64,000 nucleotides of DNA, taken from contig NZ_WHUV01000003.1 of the NCBI RefSeq assembly GCF_009380155.1, positions 248,001 to 312,000 of the forward strand, read 5' to 3'. This DNA comes from Pseudomonas piscis. GTDB taxonomy: Bacteria; Pseudomonadota; Gammaproteobacteria; Pseudomonadales; Pseudomonadaceae. Each line of letters begins with the position of its first letter. The first letter of the stretch is position 1. A program made the translations under genes and the position numbers. Below are positions 16,142 to 24,664 of the stretch, in pieces. Below the pieces are notes generated by a model, which was not told the origin of the DNA, did no database searches, and saw only the letters and a program-made list of their open reading frames with translations.

Positions 16142-17251
16142 ATGCACGGCGAATCTCCAATCAAACGTCGCGAGTCCCGCAAGATCTGGGTCGGCTCGGT
16201 ACCGGTGGGCGGCGATGCCCCTATCGCGGTACAGAGCATGACCAACAGCGACACCAACGATGTGGCCGCAACCGTGGCCCAGATCAACCGCCTGGAAGCC
16301 GCCGGTGTCGATATCGTGCGGGTTTCGGTGCCCGATATGGACGCCGCCGAAGCGTTTGGCCGGATCAAGCAGCAGGTCAAGGTACCGCTGGTGGCCGACA
16401 TCCACTTCGACTACCGGATCGCCCTGCGGGTAGCCGAGTTGGGCGTCGATTGCCTGCGGATCAACCCGGGTAACATCGGTCGCGAGGATCGGGTGCGCGC
16501 GGTAGTGGACGCGGCCCGTGACCGCGGCATCCCGATCCGCATCGGGGTCAATGCCGGCTCGCTGGAAAAGGACCTGCAGAAGAAGTATGGCGAACCGACC
16601 CCGGCAGCGCTGGTGGAGTCGGCATTACGCCATGTGGAACACCTGGAACGGCTGAACTTCAAGGATTTCAAGGTCAGCGTCAAAGCCTCCGATGTGTTCA
16701 TGGCCGTCGAGGCCTACCGTCTGCTGGCCAAGGAAATCATCCAGCCCCTGCACCTGGGGATCACTGAAGCCGGTGGTTTGCGTTCAGGCACGGTGAAATC
16801 CGCCGTCGGCCTCGGTATGCTGCTGGCCGAAGGGATTGGCGATACCATTCGCATCTCGTTGGCGGCCGATCCGGTCGAGGAAGTGAAGGTCGGCTACGAC
16901 ATCCTCAAGTCCCTGCACCTGCGTTCCCGTGGCATCAACTTCATCGCCTGCCCGAGCTGCTCGCGGCAGAATTTCGATGTGGTGAAAACCATGAACGAGC
17001 TGGAAGGGCGTCTCGAGGACCTGCTGGTACCCATGGATGTCGCGGTGATCGGTTGTGTGGTCAACGGTCCGGGCGAAGCCAAGGAAGCCCATGTGGGGTT
17101 GACCGGCGGTACACCGAACCTGATCTACATCGATGGCAAGCCGTCGCAGAAACTGACCAATGACAATCTGGTGGACGAGCTGGAAAAGCTGATCCGGCAG
17201 AAAGCGGCCGAAAAGGTCGAGGCCGACGCAGCGCTGATCGCTCGTGGCTAA
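16142..17251 (+). CDS. ispG: 4-hydroxy-3-methylbut-2-en-1-yl diphosphate synthase IspG
   Basis: IspG is the [4Fe-4S] enzyme of the MEP isoprenoid pathway converting MEcPP to HMBPP. The 369-residue product starts with VPVGGDAPIAVQSMTNSDT, and carries the cluster cysteines in ACPSCSRQNFDV and IGCVVNGPGEAKEA. It begins 3 bp after rodZ and is a client of the nearby isc system. Length is normal. Confidence 0.96.
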   Translation: MHGESPIKRRESRKIWVGSVPVGGDAPIAVQSMTNSDTNDVAATVAQINRLEAAGVDIVRVSVPDMDAAEAFGRIKQQVKVPLVADIHFDYRIALRVAELGVDCLRINPGNIGREDRVRAVVDAARDRGIPIRIGVNAGSLEKDLQKKYGEPTPAALVESALRHVEHLERLNFKDFKVSVKASDVFMAVEAYRLLAKEIIQPLHLGITEAGGLRSGTVKSAVGLGMLLAEGIGDTIRISLAADPVEEVKVGYDILKSLHLRSRGINFIACPSCSRQNFDVVKTMNELEGRLEDLLVPMDVAVIGCVVNGPGEAKEAHVGLTGGTPNLIYIDGKPSQKLTNDNLVDELEKLIRQKAAEKVEADAALIARG

Positions 17252-17273
17252 CCGAACGTATTAAGGATTCTTT

Positions 17274-18563
17274 GTGAGCAAGTCCCTGCAAGCCATTCGT
17301 GGCATGAACGACATCCTGCCCGAGCAGACGCCGCTGTGGCGCTACTTCGAAGGCACCGTGGCACGGCTGCTGGATAACTACGGTTACAAGCAGATCCGCA
17401 TGCCGATCGTCGAGTTCACCGAGCTGTTCAAGCGCTCCATCGGTGAAGTGACCGACATCGTCGAAAAAGAGATGTACACCTTCGAGGACCGCAACGGCGA
17501 TTCCCTGACCCTGCGTCCGGAAGGCACGGCCGCCTGTGTGCGCGCAGCCCTGGAGCATGGCCTGACCGGCGCTGGCCAGGTGCAGAAACTCTGGTACATC
17601 GGCCCAATGTTCCGCCATGAGCGTCCACAGAAAGGCCGTTATCGCCAGTTCCACCAGATCGGCCTGGAAGTCTTCAACCTGGACGGTCCGGACATCGACG
17701 CCGAACTGATCGTGCTGACCTGGCGCCTGTGGGGCGAGCTGGGCATCCGCGATGCGGTGAAGCTTGAGCTCAACAGCCTGGGGACCGCCGAGGCCCGTGC
17801 ACGTTATCGCGATGCCCTGGTGGAGTTCCTCTCGGCCCGCCACGAACAGTTGGACGAAGACAGCCAGCGTCGCCTCAAGACCAACCCACTGCGGGTGCTG
17901 GACACCAAGGACCCAGGCACCCAGGCGGTGCTGGTGGACGCGCCGAAGCTCGCCGACTACCTGGATGAAGAGTCCCGGGTGCATTTCGAAGGCCTCAAGG
18001 CCCGCCTGGAAGCCGCTGGCATCCCCTATGTGATCAATCCGAAGCTGGTGCGTGGCCTGGACTACTACAGCAAGACCGTCTTCGAGTGGGTGACCGACAA
18101 GCTCGGTGCCCAGGGCACTGTCTGTGCCGGTGGCCGCTACGACGGCCTGGTGGAGCAGATGGGCGGCAAGCCGACCCCGGGTGTGGGTTTCGCCATGGGT
18201 ATCGAGCGCCTGGTGCTGATGCTGGAGACCCTGGAGCGGGTGCCGGAAGAAATCTCCCGCCAGGTGGATGTCTACCTGTGCGCCTTTGGCGAGGCCGCCG
18301 AGCTGGCAGGCCTGGCCCTTAGCGAGCGGGTACGCGATCAACTGCCGAACCTGCGCCTGCAGGTAAACGCCGGCGGTGGCAGCTTCAAGAGCCAGTTCAA
18401 GAAGGCCGACAAGAGCGGTGCGTTGTATGCGCTGATCCTCGGTGACGACGAAATGGCCCAGCAAGTGGTAGGTTTCAAGCCCCTGCGTGGCCAGGGCGAA
18501 CAACAAAGCATTGCCTGGGATGCACTCGCTGCGCACCTGGCCACCTGCGTCGTGCAGGGTTGA
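17274..18563 (+). CDS. hisS: Histidyl-tRNA synthetase
   Basis: Class II aminoacyl-tRNA synthetase. The 429-residue protein has the class II motifs RPEGTAACVRA and MFRHERPQKGRYRQFHQ, the histidine-binding segments LVRGLDYYSKTVFEW and GGRYDGLVEQMGG, and a C-terminal anticodon-binding domain. The start is GTG 17274 (VSKSLQAIRGMNDILPE), 22 bp after ispG with AAGGA upstream. Confidence 0.96.
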   Translation: MSKSLQAIRGMNDILPEQTPLWRYFEGTVARLLDNYGYKQIRMPIVEFTELFKRSIGEVTDIVEKEMYTFEDRNGDSLTLRPEGTAACVRAALEHGLTGAGQVQKLWYIGPMFRHERPQKGRYRQFHQIGLEVFNLDGPDIDAELIVLTWRLWGELGIRDAVKLELNSLGTAEARARYRDALVEFLSARHEQLDEDSQRRLKTNPLRVLDTKDPGTQAVLVDAPKLADYLDEESRVHFEGLKARLEAAGIPYVINPKLVRGLDYYSKTVFEWVTDKLGAQGTVCAGGRYDGLVEQMGGKPTPGVGFAMGIERLVLMLETLERVPEEISRQVDVYLCAFGEAAELAGLALSERVRDQLPNLRLQVNAGGGSFKSQFKKADKSGALYALILGDDEMAQQVVGFKPLRGQGEQQSIAWDALAAHLATCVVQG

Positions 18564-18603
18564 AGCTGTCAAACAGCCGATTTAGCGAATAAGGAGTATT
18601 GGG

Positions 18604-19245
18604 GTGTCGAGTACCGAAGATGAACAGCTGGCGGAATTGAAAGACTGGTGGCAGCGTAACGGCAAACCCCTGGTGAACGGCGGCCTGCTGGCCCTGGTCA
18701 TCGTGTTCGGCTGGCAGGCCTGGCACAAATATCAGAACAACCAGTCGCAAGGCGCTTCGGTGCTCTATCAGCAACTGCTTGAAACCACCCTGACGCCCGA
18801 TGGCAAGCCGGATGCAGCCCGTGTCACCGACCTGGCCGGCAAGCTCAACAGCGAGTTCGGCGGCAGCGCCTATGCGCAGTACGGCAGCCTGTTCGTCGCC
18901 AAGGTAGCAGTGGACAGCGGTAAGCTGGATGACGCTGTAGCTCAGCTCAAGGCCGTGGCCGACAAGCCGGCGAACGCGACCCTGGGCGAAGTGGCGCGTC
19001 AGCGCCTGGCCCAGGTGCTGGCCGCGCAGAACAAGGCCGACGAGGCCCTGAAGCTGCTCGACGGCGATGCCGACAAGGCCTTCCTGGCCACCCGTGAAGA
19101 ACTCAAGGGCGATCTGCTGGTCCAGTTGGGCCGCATTGACGAAGCCCATGCTGCATATCAGAAAGCCAAGGCGGCGCTGTCGGATGAAGCAGCGGTCGGT
19201 GGCCTACAAATCAAGCTCGACGACCTGGCCAAAGGGGATGCGTGA
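18604..19245 (+). CDS. yfgM: YfgM/RcsF-type ancillary SecYEG translocon subunit (tetratricopeptide)
   Basis: YfgM is an inner-membrane, TPR-bearing protein that interacts with SecYEG and periplasmic chaperones. The 213-residue product has a short cytoplasmic N-terminus (STEDEQLAELKDWWQRNGKP), one membrane span about residues 22-42, and a periplasmic TPR region (DUF2133/TPR_21). GTG start at 18604 with AAGGAG upstream. It sits between hisS and bamB exactly as in E. coli; its 3' end overlaps or abuts the bamB start region. Confidence 0.92.
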   Translation: MSSTEDEQLAELKDWWQRNGKPLVNGGLLALVIVFGWQAWHKYQNNQSQGASVLYQQLLETTLTPDGKPDAARVTDLAGKLNSEFGGSAYAQYGSLFVAKVAVDSGKLDDAVAQLKAVADKPANATLGEVARQRLAQVLAAQNKADEALKLLDGDADKAFLATREELKGDLLVQLGRIDEAHAAYQKAKAALSDEAAVGGLQIKLDDLAKGDA

Positions 19246-19246
19246 C

Positions 19247-20389
19247 GTGATCCGTTGGAAACATGCAGCATTGCTGGCCCTGGCCTTGTTGGCCGCGGGT
19301 TGCAGCAGCAACAGCAAGAAAGAACTGCCACCGGCCGAACTGGTCGACTTCAAGGAAGAGGTGGTCCTGCAGAAACAGTGGAGCCGCTCCATCGGTGATG
19401 GCCAGGGCGAAACCTACAACATGCTGGTTCCAGCTATCGACGGCAGCACCATCTACGCCGCCGATGTCACCGGTGTAGTGGTGGCCATGGACCGCATGAA
19501 CGGCGACGTCAAATGGAAGCAGGACCTGGAGCTGCCGGTTTCCGGAGCCGTGGGCGTCGGTTACGGCCTGGTGATGATCGGCACCCTCAAGGGTGAAGTG
19601 ATCGCCCTGGACACTTCCAACGGTGAAGAGAAATGGCGTGCCCGTGTCACCAGTGAAGTGCTGGCTCCGCCGGCTACCAACGGTGATGTAGTGGTGGTCC
19701 AGACCCAGGATGACCGGGTGATCGGCCTCGATGCCAGCACCGGCAACCAGCTCTGGCTCTACGACAGCACCCCGGCGGTCCTGACCCTGCGTGGCACCAG
19801 TGCTCCGCTGGCGACCAACCGCCTGGCCCTGGCCGGCCTTTCCACCGGCAAGGTAGTGGCGCTGGATATCCGCAACGGCGTGCCGGTGTGGGAGCAGCGT
19901 GTCGCCATCCCGCAAGGTCGTTCCGAGCTGGATCGCGTGGTGGACATCGACGGCGGCCTGCTGCTGTCCGGTGGCACCCTGTACGTGGCCAGCTACCAGG
20001 GGCGTGTCACGGCCCTGGATCTGGAGAGCGGTCGCCCGCTGTGGCAGCGTGATGCTTCCAGCTACGCAGGTGTCGCCCAGGGCTTCGGCAGCGTCTACGT
20101 GAGCCTGTCCTCGGGTACCGTGGAAGGCATCGACGAGCGTTCGACCTCCGCCCTGTGGAGCAACGATTCCCTGGCTCGCCGCCAACTGTCGGCACCGGAA
20201 GTGTTCTCCAGCTATGTGGCCGTGGGTGACCTGGAAGGCTACCTGCACCTGCTGAGCCAGGTGGATGGTCGTTTCGTCGCTCGTGAGCGCATCGACAGTG
20301 ACGGCCTGCGCGCTCGTCCGCTGGTGGTGGGCGACATGATCTACGTGTTTGGCAACAGCGGCAAACTGGAAGCCCTGACCATCAAGTAA
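19247..20389 (+). CDS. bamB: Outer-membrane assembly lipoprotein BamB
   Basis: BamB is the eight-bladed beta-propeller lipoprotein of the BAM complex. From GTG 19247 the product is 380 residues with a lipobox LLAAGC (cysteine 19) and repeated PQQ-like blades (IYAADVTGVVVAMDR, VIALDTSNGEEKW). I favour GTG 19247 because AAAGGGG ends nine bases before it; ATG 19238 has the same AAAGGGG with no spacing at all, though it would add only three residues. It ends shortly before a terminator at 20475. Confidence 0.93.
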   Translation: MIRWKHAALLALALLAAGCSSNSKKELPPAELVDFKEEVVLQKQWSRSIGDGQGETYNMLVPAIDGSTIYAADVTGVVVAMDRMNGDVKWKQDLELPVSGAVGVGYGLVMIGTLKGEVIALDTSNGEEKWRARVTSEVLAPPATNGDVVVVQTQDDRVIGLDASTGNQLWLYDSTPAVLTLRGTSAPLATNRLALAGLSTGKVVALDIRNGVPVWEQRVAIPQGRSELDRVVDIDGGLLLSGGTLYVASYQGRVTALDLESGRPLWQRDASSYAGVAQGFGSVYVSLSSGTVEGIDERSTSALWSNDSLARRQLSAPEVFSSYVAVGDLEGYLHLLSQVDGRFVARERIDSDGLRARPLVVGDMIYVFGNSGKLEALTIK

Positions 20390-20474
20390 TGGTTTGACTA
20401 TGCTTGGGGTTGATTCCCCAAGCGGCCTTGTCTGGACAAGGCTTGCAGCACTTCAAGGTGCTGCCCCGAGCACC

Positions 20475-20498
20475 AGCCGCTGCCTCGCAGCGGCTTTT
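20475..20498 (+). terminator. Intrinsic terminator between bamB and der
   Basis: Perfect 9-bp stem AGCCGCTGC / GCAGCGGCT with loop CTC, ending in TTTT. The short T-run suggests partial termination, so some reading into der is likely. Confidence 0.75.
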
Positions 20499-20530
20499 GT
20501 ATTTTCTGAAATAATGCAGTGGAGAGCCGC

Positions 20531-22003
20531 ATGGTTCCCGTAATCGCCCTGGTGGGCCGACCCAACGTCGGCAAGTCCACCTTGTTCAACCGCCTGACTC
20601 GGACTCGCGACGCCATCGTCGGCGACCTGTCCGGTCTGACCCGTGATCGCCAATACGGTGAGGCCAAGTGGCAAGGGCGTACCTATATTCTCATCGACAC
20701 CGGTGGTATCTCCGGTGACGAACATGGCATGGATGAAAAGATGGCCGAGCAGTCGCTGCTGGCCATCGAAGAAGCCGACGTGGTGCTGTTCCTGGTGGAC
20801 GCCAAGGCCGGGTTCACCGCGGCCGACCAGATGATCGGCGAGCACCTGCGCAAACGTAACAAGACCTCCTACGTGATCGCCAACAAGGTCGACAACATCG
20901 ACCCGGACATGGCTCGCGCCGAGTTTGCCCCGCTGGGCATGGGGGACGCGATCCCGATCGCCGGCGCCCACGGCCGTGGCATCAGCCAGATGCTGGAAAT
21001 CACCCTGCGCGAATTCCCCAAGGATGACGCCGACGAGCTCGAAGAGGGCGAGGAAGAGATCGTTGCCGAAGGCGAGGAAGCCAAGCGTATTCCTGGTCCG
21101 AGCGAGAAGGATGGGATCAAGATCGCCATCATCGGTCGTCCCAACGTAGGCAAGTCGACCCTGGTCAACCGCATGCTCGGTGAAGACCGGGTCATCGTCT
21201 ACGACCAGCCCGGCACCACCCGCGACAGTATCTACATCCCGTTCGAGCGCAACGAGGAGAAGTACACGCTGATCGACACCGCGGGTGTGCGCAAGCGCGG
21301 CAAGATCCACGAGGAAGTCGAGAAGTTCTCGGTGGTCAAGACGCTGCAGGCGATCAAGGACGCCAACGTGGTGATCTTCGTCATGGACGCCCGCGAAGGT
21401 GTGGTGGACCACGACCTGAACCTGCTGGGCTTCGCCCTGGAAGCCGGTCGGGCATTGGTGATAGCCCTGAACAAGTGGGACGGCATGCAGCCTAGCGAGC
21501 GCGACTACGTGAAGACCGAGCTGGAGCGCCGGCTGTTCTTCGTCGACTTCGCCGATATCCACTTCATCTCGGCATTGCACGGCACTGGCGTGGGCAACCT
21601 GTACCAATCGGTGCAGAACTCCTTCAAGTCGGCGGTGACCCGCTGGCCTACCAGCCGCCTGACCCAGATCCTGGAAGACGCCGTGAGCGAGCATGCCCCG
21701 CCCATGGTCAACAGCCGCCGGATCAAACTGCGCTACGCCCACCTGGGTGGTGCCAACCCGCCGTTGATCGTGATCCACGGCAACCAGGTGGAGAAGGTGC
21801 CCAAGTCCTATGTGCGCTACCTGGAGAACACCTACCGGCGCGTGCTGAAGCTGGTGGGTACGCCGATCCGTATCGAGTTCAAGGGCAGCGACAACCCGTA
21901 CGAGGGCAACAAGAACACGCTCACCGACCGTCAGGTCAACAAGAAGCGCCGCTTGATGTCGCACCACAAGAAAGCCGACAAGAAGCGCCGCGACAAGCGC
22001 TGA
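20531..22003 (+). CDS. der: Ribosome-assembly GTPase Der (EngA)
   Basis: Der is a double-GTPase needed for 50S subunit maturation. The 490-residue protein has two G domains: the first with GRPNVGKSTLF (residues about 8-18), the second with GRPNVGKSTLVNRM, joined by an acidic linker (ELEEGEEEIVAEGEE), then a KH-like C-terminal domain and a basic lysine-rich tail. I start at ATG 20531 (MVPVIALVGRPN) rather than four codons upstream, to match the family. Confidence 0.96.
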   Translation: MVPVIALVGRPNVGKSTLFNRLTRTRDAIVGDLSGLTRDRQYGEAKWQGRTYILIDTGGISGDEHGMDEKMAEQSLLAIEEADVVLFLVDAKAGFTAADQMIGEHLRKRNKTSYVIANKVDNIDPDMARAEFAPLGMGDAIPIAGAHGRGISQMLEITLREFPKDDADELEEGEEEIVAEGEEAKRIPGPSEKDGIKIAIIGRPNVGKSTLVNRMLGEDRVIVYDQPGTTRDSIYIPFERNEEKYTLIDTAGVRKRGKIHEEVEKFSVVKTLQAIKDANVVIFVMDAREGVVDHDLNLLGFALEAGRALVIALNKWDGMQPSERDYVKTELERRLFFVDFADIHFISALHGTGVGNLYQSVQNSFKSAVTRWPTSRLTQILEDAVSEHAPPMVNSRRIKLRYAHLGGANPPLIVIHGNQVEKVPKSYVRYLENTYRRVLKLVGTPIRIEFKGSDNPYEGNKNTLTDRQVNKKRRLMSHHKKADKKRRDKR

Positions 22004-22070
22004 CCAAGCATTCCGGGTCAAGGCGGCCAAGCCTTGCAGCTTGCGGCCTGGAGCTTGAAACGGTGACAGG

Positions 22071-22095
22071 AAAAGGGGCCTTCGGGCCCCTTTTT
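22071..22095 (+). terminator. Intrinsic terminator after der
   Basis: Ten-bp stem AAAAGGGGCC / GGCCCCTTTT with a TTCG tetraloop, which is unusually stable, followed by a further T. It ends the rlmN-to-der block. Confidence 0.92.
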
Positions 22096-22169
22096 CAATC
22101 GTCGCGCTTTGGGCTATCCTCGGGACCTCCCGCGCCGTCGTAGAGCCGGGTGTTCAGCAGGGAACCCGC

Positions 22170-23318
22170 ATGATCACCAGCAAGCTGCCGAATGTCGGCA
22201 CCACCATCTTTACGCAAATGTCCCAGCTCGCGGCCCAGACCGGAGCGCTCAACCTGTCCCAGGGATTCCCGGATTTCGACGGCCCGCAAGCACTGCGCGA
22301 TGCAGTCGGCCGGCATGTCGCCAGTGGTCATAACCAGTACGCACCGATGACCGGCCTGCCGGCGCTGCGCCAGCAGGTGGCGGCCAAGATCGCCCGCAGC
22401 TATGGCGCCAAGGTCGACCCTGACGCTGAAGTGACCATCACTCCGGGGGCCACCCAGGCGATTTTCTGCGCGATCCATGCAGTGATCCGCCCGGGAGATG
22501 AAGTCATCGTCTTCGACCCCAGCTACGACAGCTACGAGCCATCGGTGGAACTGGCCGGCGGTCGCTGCGTGCACGTACAACTGGGCCAGGGCGACTTCGC
22601 CATCGACTGGCAGCGGCTCGAGGCGGCGCTGGGGCCGCGTACGCGGATGATCATCATCAATACCCCGCACAACCCCAGTGGCGCCCTGATCAGTCGCGCC
22701 GAGCTGGACCGGTTGGCCGAGCTGATCCGCGATCGCGACATCTACCTGGTCAGCGACGAGGTCTATGAGCATCTGGTGTTCGATGGCGTGCCCCATGCCA
22801 GCGTCCTGGCCCATGAGGAGTTGTACCAGCGGGCATTCGTGGTCAGCTCCTTCGGCAAGACCTACCACGTCACCGGCTGGAAGACTGGCTACGTGGTGGC
22901 GCCACCGGCCTTGAGCGCCGAGCTGCGCAAGGTGCATCAATATGTCAGCTTCTGCGGGGTGACCCCTTTGCAGTACGCTCTCGCTGATTTCATGGCCGAG
23001 CATCCGGAACACGTCGAGCAGTTGCCTGCTTTCTACCAGGCCAAGCGTGATCTGTTCTGTGATCTGTTGAGCGCTTCACGCTTCAGTTTCACCCGGGTGA
23101 CCGGCACCTACTTTCAACTGGTGGATTATTCGCAGATTCGTCCAGACCTGAACGATGTCGAGATGGCGACCTGGATGACCCGTGAACATGGGGTCGCGGC
23201 CATTCCGGTGTCGGTGTTCTATCAGCAGCCGCCCCAGGGGCAGCGTCTGGTGCGTCTGTGTTTTGCCAAGCGCGAGGAGACGCTGCGTCAGGCAGCGGAG
23301 AAACTATGCGTGATCTGA
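22170..23318 (+). CDS. Methionine / 2-oxo acid aminotransferase (YbdL-like, PLP class I)
   Basis: A 382-residue fold-type I aminotransferase. PLP-binding landmarks are SLSQGFPDFDGP near the N-terminus, INTPHNPSGALI, the aspartate region LVSDEVYEHLVFDG and the lysine in SSFGKTYHVTGWKTGY. Sequence features fit E. coli YbdL, a methionine aminotransferase acting on 4-methylthio-2-oxobutyrate with glutamine as donor. Its 3' end overlaps the next gene, an omega-amidase, by 13 bp; the two together can drive glutamine-dependent methionine salvage. Substrate is inferred from family and neighbour. Confidence 0.85.
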   Translation: MITSKLPNVGTTIFTQMSQLAAQTGALNLSQGFPDFDGPQALRDAVGRHVASGHNQYAPMTGLPALRQQVAAKIARSYGAKVDPDAEVTITPGATQAIFCAIHAVIRPGDEVIVFDPSYDSYEPSVELAGGRCVHVQLGQGDFAIDWQRLEAALGPRTRMIIINTPHNPSGALISRAELDRLAELIRDRDIYLVSDEVYEHLVFDGVPHASVLAHEELYQRAFVVSSFGKTYHVTGWKTGYVVAPPALSAELRKVHQYVSFCGVTPLQYALADFMAEHPEHVEQLPAFYQAKRDLFCDLLSASRFSFTRVTGTYFQLVDYSQIRPDLNDVEMATWMTREHGVAAIPVSVFYQQPPQGQRLVRLCFAKREETLRQAAEKLCVI

Positions 23319-24097
23319 GTGCACTACCCGATCTGAACCTGGCTTTGGTCCAGACGACCCTGGCCTGGCACGATCGCCAGGCCAACCTGGAACATTTCGA
23401 GCCGTTGCTGGAACAGGCCCGTGGCGCCGACCTGGTGATTCTTCCGGAGATGTTCACTACCGGCTTCTCCATGGAGTCCCAGACCCTGGCGGAAGCGGAG
23501 AATGGTCCGACCAGCAAGTGGTTGCGTTGCCAGGCGAAGAAGCTCGATGCGGTGATCACTGGCAGCGTGATCATCCAGGCGGCCGATGGCAGCCACCGCA
23601 ATCGCCTGCTGTGGGCGCGCCCCGACGGTGAAGTCTGGCACTACGACAAGCGTCACCTGTTCCGCATGGCTGGCGAGCACGAGCATTTCACTCCTGGCGA
23701 GCGCCAAGTGCAGTTCGAGCTCAAGGGCTGGCGCATTCGCCCGTTGATCTGCTACGACCTGCGTTTCCCGGTGTGGAGCCGCGATTCCCAGGACACTGAT
23801 TTGCTGCTGTATACCGCCAACTGGCCGGGAGCGCGGCGCTTGCACTGGAACCGGCTGCTGCCGGCGCGCGCCATCGAGAACCTGTGTTATGTCGCCGCGG
23901 TAAACCGGGTGGGCACCGATGGCAAGGGCTTCGCCTACACCGGCGACAGCCAGGTGCTGGATTTCCAGGGTGAGAGCCTGCTCAGTGCCGGAGAGGCGGA
24001 CGGGGTATTCCAGGTCTGCCTCAAGGCTGCGGACCTGGCCGCCTACCGCGCCCGGTTTCCGGCCAACCTCGATGCCGACGGCTTCAGGTTCACCTAG
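23306..24097 (+). CDS. Omega-amidase (YafV-like nitrilase family)
   Basis: A 263-residue carbon-nitrogen hydrolase. The catalytic triad is visible: Glu in ILPEMFTTGFS, Lys in HYDKRHLFRMAGEH, Cys in LICYDLRFPVWSR. YafV-type enzymes hydrolyse 2-oxoglutaramate or 2-oxosuccinamate. Here this would remove the 2-oxoglutaramate formed by the preceding glutamine-using aminotransferase and pull that reaction forward. ATG 23306 has GGAG five bases upstream and overlaps the aminotransferase by 13 bp, so they are translationally coupled. Confidence 0.85.
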   Translation: MRDLSALPDLNLALVQTTLAWHDRQANLEHFEPLLEQARGADLVILPEMFTTGFSMESQTLAEAENGPTSKWLRCQAKKLDAVITGSVIIQAADGSHRNRLLWARPDGEVWHYDKRHLFRMAGEHEHFTPGERQVQFELKGWRIRPLICYDLRFPVWSRDSQDTDLLLYTANWPGARRLHWNRLLPARAIENLCYVAAVNRVGTDGKGFAYTGDSQVLDFQGESLLSAGEADGVFQVCLKAADLAAYRARFPANLDADGFRFT

Positions 24098-24163
24098 GAT
24101 CGCAGCGGCCCATCAAGCTTTGGGGCCGATGCCGATAGGACATGAGTCCAGGAGGAATCATTC

Positions 24164-24571
24164 ATGACCAGCATCAACGCCAATACCGTCAATCCTTATC
24201 CGCCGGTGGCGCCGAAAGTCCGCTTGAGCGGGGCCGAAGACACTGCCGCCAGCCCGCTGGCGCCAGCGGCCAGGATCGAGCAGGACGAGGATAAGGAACT
24301 GCGGGTCAATTCCGCCGATGCGGGTATCGATGCAGTGAAGGACGGGGGCGATCCGGTCAAGCAACTGCAAAAACAGATCGAGCAGACCCAGAAGATCCTC
24401 GAGCAACAGCAGGCGCAGCTGGCCAGTACCGAAAAGAGCCAGGCCAGCGACGACCAGAAGGCCCAGCAGGTCATGGAGCTCCAGGCGCAGATCGCCCAGA
24501 CCAGCAGCACCTTGCAGGTCCTGCAGGCGGCATTGCTGCAGGCCATGTTCAGTGTCGACGTGCATGCCTGA
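24164..24571 (+). CDS. Small coiled-coil protein, possibly FlxA-like family
   Basis: A 135-residue protein of unknown function. The first 60 residues are low-complexity and polar (MTSINANTVNPYPPVAP). From about residue 63 it is a strong coiled coil rich in Gln and Glu (VKQLQKQIEQTQKILEQQQ), then a short helical tail. This pattern resembles the FlxA-like family, but I cannot confirm that by eye. No signal peptide or cysteines. Good RBS (AGGAGGAA) before ATG 24164. It sits between the omega-amidase and a strong bidirectional terminator. Confidence 0.65.
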   Translation: MTSINANTVNPYPPVAPKVRLSGAEDTAASPLAPAARIEQDEDKELRVNSADAGIDAVKDGGDPVKQLQKQIEQTQKILEQQQAQLASTEKSQASDDQKAQQVMELQAQIAQTSSTLQVLQAALLQAMFSVDVHA

Positions 24572-24609
24572 CTGACTGGCGGCAAGCATTGGCCTTGCCG
24601 GCCAGATGC

Positions 24610-24647
24610 AAAAAGGCCCCGGGGAGAGCGACTCCCCGGGGCCTTTT
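24610..24647. terminator. Strong bidirectional terminator between coiled-coil gene and leuA
   Basis: A 16-bp perfect stem starting AAAAGGCCCCGGGGAG and ending CTCCCCGGGGCCTTTT around loop AGCGA. A-run on one side and T-run on the other serve both convergent genes. Confidence 0.93.
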
Positions 24648-24664
24648 ACCTGGTGCCTGTCGGG

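Noticed and set aside
20398..20530. A possible small gene in the bamB-der gap
   Set aside because: Only short frames without ribosome sites; the gap is explained by a terminator.
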